A DNA stretch of 7,453 nt from Flavobacteriales bacterium (GTDB lineage: Bacteria > Bacteroidota > Bacteroidia > Flavobacteriales > BACL11), in contig PCBP01000069.1 of assembly GCA_002730985.1 (NCBI GenBank), positions 1-7,453 on the forward strand, read 5' to 3'. Shown here one piece after another: positions 1 through 6,843 of this stretch. Position numbers and translations under genes: made by a program. The number at the start of each line of letters is the position of its first letter. Position 1 is the stretch's first letter. The notes below the pieces were generated by a model. That model did no database searches. It was not told the origin of the DNA and saw only the letters and a list, made by a program, of their open reading frames with translations.

Positions 1-2729
1 GTTTGAAGCTGACTGCTCAAACAACTGATTGGGTGCAATCTTTTGGAGGAACTGCTTCAGATAAGGGTATTTCTATTGGTACTGATTCATTAGGTTTTAT
101 TTATTGTAGTGGTTATTTTAATAATGAGGCTACCTTTGGTAATATTACACTTACAAATCAGAATCTAAGTACATCGGGGAATAATAAGGAAAACTTTGTT
201 TTTAAAATGGACTCTTTAGGCAATGTATTGTGGGCTATTCCTGGAGGGAATCAGTCAGGTGGTTGTTGTGATGACAGAGCTTTAGGAATGCATGTGACTC
301 CTGGAGGTGATGTTTTTATTACCGGAACTTTCTGGAGCTCTTATTATTTAGGTGTCCGTGGTGCTCCAGGAACCATAAATGTTAATGGTCCTAATCAAAC
401 TAATGCCCATGACAATTCATTATTAGCAAAGATTGATACATATGGAAATCCTGTTTGGGTAATTGGTTTTGGGGGAGATAATACCTCCGGTGGTTGTCCT
501 TATCCCATTTATGATGCAGATGATCATTCCTATGATGTTACGGTAGATGCTGATGGATTTATTTATGTAACAGGATTCTTTTCTGGATATGATGCTGACT
601 TTGATAATTTGACAATTACAAATCCTGAATGGGGTAATGATTGTCAGCCAATGGGATATATCGGTAAATTAGATTCTAATGGAAATTGGCTTTGGGTAGA
701 TAAATTTGATGGAATTAAAGACCAAAGAGGATCAAGAGATAATCGTTTAGCGATTGATCAGTTTTCAAATATTTACGTTGTTGGTGGATTCCAAAATAGA
801 GGTCCAAATCAGGTAGGCACTTATGGTCCTTATACGATTACTTCAAAAGGAGAATGGGATGCTTTCATTTTCAAGATGGATAAAGATGGTAATTGGCTTT
901 GGGCAGAAGGTATTGGTAGTAATAAGACTGATAGAGCGAATAGTGTGGCAGTTGATGTATGTAATGATATTTATATCACTGGAGAGTATAGAAATCCTAT
1001 GGTATTTCCAGGCGCAAATGCATCAAATGGTAGTGACACATTAAGTCACAAACAGAAGAGGGATATTTTTGTTGCTAAGATAAATAATCAAGGCGAGTGG
1101 AAATGGGCTAAACGAGCAAGAAGTTCAGGTACTGATAAGCCTTATCAGATGTCAGTAGATGCTAATAAGCAGGTCTTTCTTGGAGGGACTACAAAAGACA
1201 CATTAGTTTTTAGTAGTAGCTTATCAATTGCACCACAGATTCCTGGAGATACTACTGCCTCTTCCTGGGTTGCACAGTTAGATGGCTCTACAAATACTGG
1301 AGATTGGGTATGGGCAAAAATGGCAGGATCTGACACGGATGATGATGATAGGACTGGAGATATATGTCCAGATGGTTTTGGTAATGTTTATGCAATTGGT
1401 TTTTTTGAAGATTCAGCTGATTTTGATGGAACAATACTTAATTCACTTGGAAGGAAAGATATTTTTGTTTGGAAGATGAGTATGAATCCTGGTAGTTTCA
1501 CTTATAATAATACATATTCCACTATTTATGCACCTGATAGTATGGTTTTTAATTCTGCTGACACAGGGGTTTTTACGACCTCCTATTTGATAATTGATGG
1601 TTGTGATACAGCTTTTGTTGATTCTGTGGTGCATCAAAGATTAGGTGTTCAGTTAAATTATAATATTAATAATATAGGTTCTGCTATTTTTACTATTGAT
1701 GGCACAATCCAAGCTATGCCATATTCTAAAAATTATTGGGCTGGAGAGAGTATAACAATTAGTGCAACGATTCAACCAAATTGGTTGTTTAGTCAGTGGA
1801 AAACATATGCAAATACAGTGTTGCCAAATACAAATACTACTAATGCTACTTTTATTGCAAATACTTCTGATTCTTGTATTCTGATGACATACCCTAAACC
1901 TCCTCTCCAAGCTTTTATTTCTGGAAATGATAGTATCTGTAGTAATACTATTGATAAGGCGAAGATCAATGTGTCTTTTAGTGGCGCTGTTGAGCCATTA
2001 ACATTTGTATATGCAATTAATGGAATTAATCAGTCTGCCATTACTACTACTATTAATCCTCATATTATTAATACTTCTCAGCAGGGAATATATACACTTA
2101 CTTCTTTCTCTGATGCTAATGAGATAGGCTACACTTCAGGCAGTGCATTAGTAACTGTTAAGGAAGCTCCTGAGGCACTTTTTACAACTGCAACGGATAC
2201 ATTGAATATTCTATCTCCTTCATTACAGTTAAATGATATAACTCTTGGGAACATTGTTGATTGGGATTGGAGCTTTGGAGATAATACTCCAAATGAGTAT
2301 GTTCAGCATCCTTACCATACGTATAAGGATTCTATAGGTATATATCAGATCAACCTGATTGTAACTGATAACTCAGGGTGTAGTGATACTGCAACAAAAC
2401 AGATATGGATTTCAGATGAATATTGGATGTATATTCCAAATGCATTTACACCTGATTATGATGGAGTAAACGATGTCTTTTGTTTACAGCATCACGGTAT
2501 TAGGGAGGCAACGTTTAATTTTAATATTTATGATAGGTTTTCTAATTTGGTCTATGCTACAGATAAGCTTGAAAAGCTAGAGTGTTTTTTAAATTCAAAT
2601 GGATGGGATGGAACTCACTATGAGACTGGTAACAATCTACCTATGGGAGTCTATATATATGAGGTGTATTTTCAAGACTTCGAAGGATGGAAACATCAAG
2701 AACAAGGGCATATATTTATTGTGCGATAG
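1..2729 (+). CDS. Secreted SBBP-repeat/PKD protein with T9SS type B C-terminal sorting domain (5' partial)
   Basis: Large exported surface or secreted protein; its ligand or activity cannot be read from the sequence. Residues are numbered from the TTG at position 3, which is probably an internal Leu, since the frame is open to the window edge. The visible N-terminus (LKLTAQ, then TTDW) resembles the end of a signal peptide, so perhaps only 15-20 residues are missing (inference). Residues 10-495 hold seven beta-propeller-type (SBBP-like) repeats. Residues about 550-630 resemble an InlB B-repeat-like module (YWAGESITISA, then WLFSQW). About 635-720 looks like an Ig-like module of Bacteroidota adhesins (ISGNDSIC), and about 725-800 is a PKD domain (WDWSFGD at 754-760). 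From about 805 to the end is a gliding-motility-associated C-terminal domain (IPNAFTPDYDGVND from 811, ending GHIFIVR), which in known cases directs export by the type IX secretion system. There is no catalytic motif, so adhesion or a structural role is more likely than an enzyme. It reads towards the channel gene, with nine bases between stops. Confidence 0.9.
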   Translation, partial: LKLTAQTTDWVQSFGGTASDKGISIGTDSLGFIYCSGYFNNEATFGNITLTNQNLSTSGNNKENFVFKMDSLGNVLWAIPGGNQSGGCCDDRALGMHVTPGGDVFITGTFWSSYYLGVRGAPGTINVNGPNQTNAHDNSLLAKIDTYGNPVWVIGFGGDNTSGGCPYPIYDADDHSYDVTVDADGFIYVTGFFSGYDADFDNLTITNPEWGNDCQPMGYIGKLDSNGNWLWVDKFDGIKDQRGSRDNRLAIDQFSNIYVVGGFQNRGPNQVGTYGPYTITSKGEWDAFIFKMDKDGNWLWAEGIGSNKTDRANSVAVDVCNDIYITGEYRNPMVFPGANASNGSDTLSHKQKRDIFVAKINNQGEWKWAKRARSSGTDKPYQMSVDANKQVFLGGTTKDTLVFSSSLSIAPQIPGDTTASSWVAQLDGSTNTGDWVWAKMAGSDTDDDDRTGDICPDGFGNVYAIGFFEDSADFDGTILNSLGRKDIFVWKMSMNPGSFTYNNTYSTIYAPDSMVFNSADTGVFTTSYLIIDGCDTAFVDSVVHQRLGVQLNYNINNIGSAIFTIDGTIQAMPYSKNYWAGESITISATIQPNWLFSQWKTYANTVLPNTNTTNATFIANTSDSCILMTYPKPPLQAFISGNDSICSNTIDKAKINVSFSGAVEPLTFVYAINGINQSAITTTINPHIINTSQQGIYTLTSFSDANEIGYTSGSALVTVKEAPEALFTTATDTLNILSPSLQLNDITLGNIVDWDWSFGDNTPNEYVQHPYHTYKDSIGIYQINLIVTDNSGCSDTATKQIWISDEYWMYIPNAFTPDYDGVNDVFCLQHHGIREATFNFNIYDRFSNLVYATDKLEKLECFLNSNGWDGTHYETGNNLPMGVYIYEVYFQDFEGWKHQEQGHIFIVR
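30..1481 (+). repeat. Seven SBBP-like beta-propeller repeats (protein-level)
   Basis: Each unit begins with a Trp-led strand (for example WVQSFGG, WVIGFGG, WAEGIG), then has a D-x-x-G-x-IY-x-TG-x-F strand pair, and ends in D-x-F-x-x-K-x-D-x-x-GN-x-x-W. The leading Trp residues are at 10, 77, 152, 231, 300, 368 and 437, a spacing of 67-79 residues, and a final half unit (KDIFVWKM) ends near residue 493. The DNA copies are too diverged to count as a nucleotide repeat. Seven units fit one closed seven-bladed propeller. That the first strand completes the last blade is inferred from the order of the pieces. Confidence 0.75.
2418..2726 (+). other. T9SS type B sorting domain (gliding-motility-associated C-terminal domain)
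   Basis: This is the coding part for roughly the last 100 residues of the secreted protein. It opens with the hallmark IPNAFTPDYDGVND, continues with FNIYDRFSNLVYAT and NGWDGTHYETG, then LPMGVYIYEVYF, and ends GHIFIVR. That order matches the CHU_C/TIGR04131-type domain, which serves as the C-terminal signal for the type IX secretion system in Bacteroidota. It predicts outer-membrane translocation, with the protein released or held at the cell surface. No T9SS machinery gene lies in this window. Confidence 0.88.
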
Positions 2730-2738
2730 CTAAAGTAA

Positions 2739-3569
2739 TTAGTCCTTTTTGAGGCTCTCTATTTTCTTCTCTAGTAAGTTAAGCTTTTCTAATATCTCAG
2801 TTTCTTTTGATATTATTTCTTGCTCTTTTTCCAGTATCGTATCTTGATTTTTTAGCTGTGTCTTGTCTTGTCTATTTCTGCTCATTTCTGAAGATACAAT
2901 ACCAGTTGGAACTGCGATAATAGCATAACCAAGCATCATAATAAATACTGATATTGTTTTACCTAAAGTTGTTATTGGAACAACATCTCCATATCCAACA
3001 GTAGTCAATGTCACTACTGCCCAGTAAATGGATTTTGGGATATTATCAAATCCATTCTGTTGTCCTTCAACAATATACATAAGAGTTCCTAGGATTATAA
3101 CAATAAGTGAGATTGATAAGATGAAAACTATTATTTTTGGTCTAGAAGATCTTAATGCAATTTGCATAGTGTGTCCACTTCTCAGATATTTTGATAATTG
3201 AAATATTCTAAATATACGAATCAATCTCATAATTCTGATATCTATTAGAAAGCCTATAGGAGCATAAAATACCATTAGATATGTTGGTATAATAGACAGT
3301 AAATCTATTATACCCATAGTTGAGAATACATATTTTCTCTTAGATCTGCTGCAATAGATTCTTAGTATATATTCTATAGTAAAGATGATTGTAAAAATCC
3401 ATTCTGCAGTTAGTAAGACATCTCCGTATCTTTGATGTATGTTTTTGTCGCTATCTAGCATTACACCTATAACGGAGATGATAATTAATGCAAGTAAGGT
3501 AATATCGAATATCTTTCCAGCTCTAGTTCTGTATCCAAAAATAATTTCTCGTAAACTTTCTTTATACAT
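2739..3569 (-). CDS. Voltage-gated potassium channel, six-transmembrane, with C-terminal coiled coil
   Basis: Inner-membrane K+ channel subunit of 276 residues, expected to form tetramers. Likely segments are S1 at 21-37, S2 at 52-72 (acidic E66), S3 at 82-101 (D89), and S4 at about 111-127. S4 carries Arg at 112, 115, 118 and 121, every third position, as in voltage sensors. S5 is about 145-167 and the pore helix about 178-188. The selectivity filter TTVGYGD is at 189-195, and S6 is about 203-227 with the hinge-like PTGI. The tail from about 235 to 276 is rich in Glu, Lys, Leu and Ile and reads as a coiled coil. There is no RCK/TrkA-N or cyclic-nucleotide-binding domain, so gating is probably by voltage alone (inference). 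The ATG gives a full S1 and sits just below an exact Bacteroidota promoter box. It is transcribed divergently from the addA-like operon. Its physiological role cannot be told from this context. Confidence 0.93.
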   Translation of the reverse strand: MYKESLREIIFGYRTRAGKIFDITLLALIIISVIGVMLDSDKNIHQRYGDVLLTAEWIFTIIFTIEYILRIYCSRSKRKYVFSTMGIIDLLSIIPTYLMVFYAPIGFLIDIRIMRLIRIFRIFQLSKYLRSGHTMQIALRSSRPKIIVFILSISLIVIILGTLMYIVEGQQNGFDNIPKSIYWAVVTLTTVGYGDVVPITTLGKTISVFIMMLGYAIIAVPTGIVSSEMSRNRQDKTQLKNQDTILEKEQEIISKETEILEKLNLLEKKIESLKKD

Positions 3570-3589
3570 AGTTTCTTATTAAATTCTTG

Positions 3590-3616
3590 CAAAACTAAGT
3601 GTTTTTTGATTAACAA
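3590..3616 (-). promoter_or_regulatory. Probable promoter of the potassium channel gene (TTG / TAnnTTTG)
   Basis: Read on the minus strand, TAGTTTTG at 3597-3590 matches the Bacteroidota primary-sigma -7 consensus TAnnTTTG exactly. A TTG at 3616-3614 lies 16 bases upstream as a -33 element. The spacer is slightly shorter than the commonest spacing. The -7 box ends 20 bases before the ATG, so the leader would be about 15 nt. That leader is A-rich with no Shine-Dalgarno sequence, as is usual in this phylum. No transcript data are available. Confidence 0.55.
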
Positions 3617-3672
3617 GAGATAATTGATAAATAATTGCAATAATTTTCTTTAAAACTACTTCCTAATCGAAG

Positions 3673-3702
3673 TTGTTATTGAGGAAAAATAATATACATT
3701 AG
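3673..3702 (+). promoter_or_regulatory. Weak candidate promoter of the addA-like operon
   Basis: A TTG at 3673-3675 is followed after 19 bases by TACATTAG at 3695-3702. This keeps the TA and TT of TAnnTTTG but not its last two bases. Transcription would start about 15 nt before the TTG start codon. An alternative -7 box, TAATTTTC at 3641-3648, is closer to consensus but has no well-spaced TTG. Neither is convincing alone, but the operon needs a promoter in or near this spacer because the upstream gene is divergent. Confidence 0.25.
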
Positions 3703-3723
3703 AACTTTCAAAAAACAGAAGAT

Positions 3724-6700
3724 TTGAGTCGTAATTTTCAGATATATCGCTCCTCAGCAGGTAGTGGGAAAACCTACACACTTGCCCTGAGTTTTATTGC
3801 TTTAGCGTTAAAAGGTGGGCGATATGGTTATGAAGATTACTATCGTAAGATTTTAGCCATAACATTTACTAATAAGGCAGCAGCCGAAATGAAGGAAAGG
3901 GTTCTAGAGTATTTGGAGTTGCTATCAAAAAAGAAGAATATTGATGGGATATTAGATTGGCTTAAGCAGGATACTAAATTTAATGAGGATACCATATTTC
4001 AAAGATCTGCAGTGATCCATAAGCATATCTTGCATAATTATGCTGATTTGGGGATTTCTACTATTGATAAATTCACTTATAAAATTGTCAGAACTTTTGC
4101 TCTTGATTTAGGTCTTTCTCATGACTTTGATTTGGAAATGGATGATTATAAGATTATTCAACCTGTAGTAGCGTTATTGTTAAGTAGGATGTCAGATGGA
4201 GGGGGTGACTTATCAAATACTTTAGTGAATTTTGCCATACAAAAGGCTGAAGATGGGAAGAGCACAAATATTGAGCATGATTTAGAAGAATTCACTCAGC
4301 AGTTATTTAAAGAAGAGGCGAGTAAATATACAGATGGAAAAATTCTTAAAGTGAAAGAATGCACGCAAGTGAGAAATGATTTGCAATTAACCAAAAATCG
4401 CATTGCAAAGAAGGTGCAAGCTTTGGCAGATGATGTTTGTGATTATTTTAACATAAATGGTTTAACAAACGATCATTTTTTAAGAGGAACATACTATACA
4501 CATTTTGCAAATAATGTAGGATATAAAAAGGATACTAAATGGATGCCTTCTGATGCGCTTAAGAGAAATATTGCTAATGATGAGTGGTATGCTAATAGTA
4601 AATCGGATGCTATAAAGGAGCTAGTAGAAGATTGTAAGGTTGATTTGGAGAAATTTTATAATGATTTAATGAATTTACTTACTGACTATAATTCAGTAAA
4701 AGCAATACTAAAGAATATTTATTCTATAGCTATCTTAAATGAGTTAATAGCTGAAAAAAGAATCTTTAAGAAAGAAAATAATATTGAACAAATCTCGGGG
4801 TTCAATAAAAAGATTCATAGGGTAGTAACCAATCAACCTTCTTCTTTCATTTACGAACGTTTAGGTGAACGATACAATCATTATCTAATTGATGAATTCC
4901 AAGACACATCTTTATTGCAATGGCAAAATATATTGCCTTTAATTACTGATTCATTGGATTATGGTAAAAGCCTAGTTGTCGGAGATGGAAAGCAATCTAT
5001 TTACAGATGGAGGGGAGGGGAGGTGGAACAGTTTTTTAAGTTGCCAAGTATTTATAATGGAGCTGATTTAATTTTTAAGAAGGAATGGGAATCTAAATTA
5101 AATACTCATTTTAAGCAATATAATTTAGAACACAATTTCAGAAGTAGAAGAAATATCATTGAATTTAATAATCAGTTTTTTGAGAATACAAAGAATTTGC
5201 TTTCTAATGATGTCATAGGTATTTATGATTTTCATAAGCAGGATCCTTCTTTCTCAGAAAAAGGGGGTTATGTTCATATTGAACTCTTTGGTGATACAAG
5301 TAATTTTAAGGATCTAATCCTTGAAAAAATGATATCTGAGATTAAAAAATTAACTACCGAAAATAATTATAGTTATAATAATATAACAATACTTTGTAAT
5401 AGTAGAAAGAGTGTCTCAATCGTTGCTGAAAGCCTTTCTTTAAATGACATTCCAGTTATTTCAAATGAAGGATTACTTATAAGTAAATCAGATAAAGTGA
5501 ATGTATTAATAGCAATATTACAGTATTTACAGAATGTTAAAAATGATATTGCAAAAACAGTAATTACAGATTATTTATTCAGCACTATTTTAAAGAATAA
5601 AAATTTACATGCATTAAATATAAATTTAAAAACTGATAAAGGTTTCATGAACATACTTAATAAGGCGAAAATCTTTATAAATCCTTCTAAATTATTACAA
5701 GAGCCTTTGTATGAAATGGTAGAACAAATCATTCGAGAATTTAATTTTAAGGAGGATGTTTATTTATGTTTCTTCCTAGATTTTGTTTTAGCTTATTCTG
5801 AGAAGGAAGGAAGTAGCTTAACGGAATTTCTAATTTGGTGGGAAGAAAGAAAATTAAAAGAAGCTATTGTTGTTCCTGAAGGGACTGATGCTGTAAGAAT
5901 AATGACAATTCATAAGTCTAAAGGCTTGGCTTTTGATGTAGTGATGATTCCTTTTAATTGGGAGGATAGAAAGAAGGTTCAGGATATCTGGGTAGATACT
6001 TCTAACCACTTTAATAAAGTTTTACCGTCAGCTTTAATTAATGGAAATAAAGATCTGGAAGCTTCCTATTTTAAGGCTGAGTACCTAAAGGAAAAAGAAA
6101 TGTCTTTACTGGATAATTTAAATAAACTCTATGTTGCTATGACTAGACCAAAAGAACGTTTATATATTTTCTCTAAATCATTACCAGATAAGATTCCAAA
6201 TGATTTTCAAAAGAAAGGGGATTTAAATTCATTTTTATATGCTTATGATACTCATTTTCCAATTATTGTTGGAGATGCAGATATGATGCATGTATCAAAA
6301 GTTAAGAATAGAAATACATTTTCTATATCAAAGCGGAATAAGTTAGATTGGCGAGAGGTGATATCTTTAAAGCATACTGCAGAAGAAGTTTGGGATATAG
6401 AAACATTAAATGCTAAACGAGATTGGGGTAAATTGTTACACTTAGCGCTTTCTGAGATTAATTATGCTGAGCAGAAATATGAAGTGCTTGAGAGAATGTA
6501 TAAAGCGGGAAGGTGTGTGAAAGAAGACTATGAAAAATTAAAAGTATCAGTTAAGAAGTTGTTTAGTCATCCTGAGGTTATTCCTTTTTTTACAGATGAA
6601 TGGGAGGTAAAAACTGAGAAAGAAATTTTAATGGAAAATGGAAGAATCTATATTCCAGATAGGTTATTATTTTCTAAGAAAACAGATGAAGTAATTGTAG

Positions 6701-6843
6701 TTGATTATAAAACTGGCGCGAAGAAGGAAAAGGATAAAATTCAAATTACTGAATATGCTGATGCATTAAAATTAATGGGAAGGGTAGATGTAAAGAGAGC
6801 GCTTATTTACACTTCTGATCCAATAAATGTAATGCTATTATGA
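3724..6843 (+). CDS. addA: AddA/RecB-type UvrD-family helicase with C-terminal PD-(D/E)XK nuclease
   Basis: ATP-driven 3'-5' helicase and nuclease subunit (1039 residues) of a double-strand-break-processing complex in the cytoplasm. It prepares DNA ends for RecA-dependent recombination (family knowledge). All superfamily 1A motifs are visible: Walker A SSAGSGKT 10-17 (K16); motif Ia ITFTNKAAAEM 46-56; Ib STIDKF 112-117; Walker B DEFQDTS 390-396; motif III GDGKQSIYRWRG 420-431; motif IV NFRSRRN 471-477; motif V TIHKSKGLAFD 728-738; motif VI YVAMTRPKER 803-812. The C-terminal RecB-like nuclease has H906 (WGKLLHLAL), D979 (PDRLLF), the D994-Y-K996 core, and Q1007/Y1011 (QITEY), so it appears active. 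The start must be the TTG at 3724: an in-frame TAG lies at 3700 with no ATG between, and the first internal Met comes after Walker A. It is shorter than Firmicutes AddA (about 1200 residues). The downstream AddB-like gene overlaps its stop. The AddA rather than RecB name rests mainly on that partner. Confidence 0.93.
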   Translation: MSRNFQIYRSSAGSGKTYTLALSFIALALKGGRYGYEDYYRKILAITFTNKAAAEMKERVLEYLELLSKKKNIDGILDWLKQDTKFNEDTIFQRSAVIHKHILHNYADLGISTIDKFTYKIVRTFALDLGLSHDFDLEMDDYKIIQPVVALLLSRMSDGGGDLSNTLVNFAIQKAEDGKSTNIEHDLEEFTQQLFKEEASKYTDGKILKVKECTQVRNDLQLTKNRIAKKVQALADDVCDYFNINGLTNDHFLRGTYYTHFANNVGYKKDTKWMPSDALKRNIANDEWYANSKSDAIKELVEDCKVDLEKFYNDLMNLLTDYNSVKAILKNIYSIAILNELIAEKRIFKKENNIEQISGFNKKIHRVVTNQPSSFIYERLGERYNHYLIDEFQDTSLLQWQNILPLITDSLDYGKSLVVGDGKQSIYRWRGGEVEQFFKLPSIYNGADLIFKKEWESKLNTHFKQYNLEHNFRSRRNIIEFNNQFFENTKNLLSNDVIGIYDFHKQDPSFSEKGGYVHIELFGDTSNFKDLILEKMISEIKKLTTENNYSYNNITILCNSRKSVSIVAESLSLNDIPVISNEGLLISKSDKVNVLIAILQYLQNVKNDIAKTVITDYLFSTILKNKNLHALNINLKTDKGFMNILNKAKIFINPSKLLQEPLYEMVEQIIREFNFKEDVYLCFFLDFVLAYSEKEGSSLTEFLIWWEERKLKEAIVVPEGTDAVRIMTIHKSKGLAFDVVMIPFNWEDRKKVQDIWVDTSNHFNKVLPSALINGNKDLEASYFKAEYLKEKEMSLLDNLNKLYVAMTRPKERLYIFSKSLPDKIPNDFQKKGDLNSFLYAYDTHFPIIVGDADMMHVSKVKNRNTFSISKRNKLDWREVISLKHTAEEVWDIETLNAKRDWGKLLHLALSEINYAEQKYEVLERMYKAGRCVKEDYEKLKVSVKKLFSHPEVIPFFTDEWEVKTEKEILMENGRIYIPDRLLFSKKTDEVIVVDYKTGAKKEKDKIQITEYADALKLMGRVDVKRALIYTSDPINVMLL

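Noticed and set aside
1655..1680. Near-palindromic run of TAAT/ATTA around TATAATATTAATAATATA
   Set aside because: The two halves do not match as an inverted repeat, it encodes Asn/Ile-rich residues in frame, and such runs are common in AT-rich genes.
823..1910. Several open frames of 60-85 codons on both strands inside the secreted-protein gene
   Set aside because: They lie wholly inside a well-supported long gene with clear domain structure, have no recognisable domains or promoter, and their translations look like out-of-frame products of AT-rich DNA.
2030..2080. Short ACT-rich run resembling a microsatellite
   Set aside because: It has only a few imperfect triplets encoding a Thr-rich linker, too short and irregular to call a phase-variable repeat.
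2730..2750. Possible bidirectional terminator hairpin (AAAG ... CTTT followed by T residues)
   Set aside because: The stem is only about four AT-rich pairs with mismatches inside, so it is no better than chance in DNA of this composition.
3641..3648. TAATTTTC as a -7 box for the helicase operon
   Set aside because: It lacks the final G of the consensus, the nearest upstream TTG gives a 14-base spacer, and it would leave a much longer leader. It is kept only as an alternative.
3570..3723. Small RNA gene or tRNA in the divergent spacer
   Set aside because: No cloverleaf, no GC-rich stem and no terminator-like T run after a hairpin are visible; the spacer is fully explained as a divergent promoter region.
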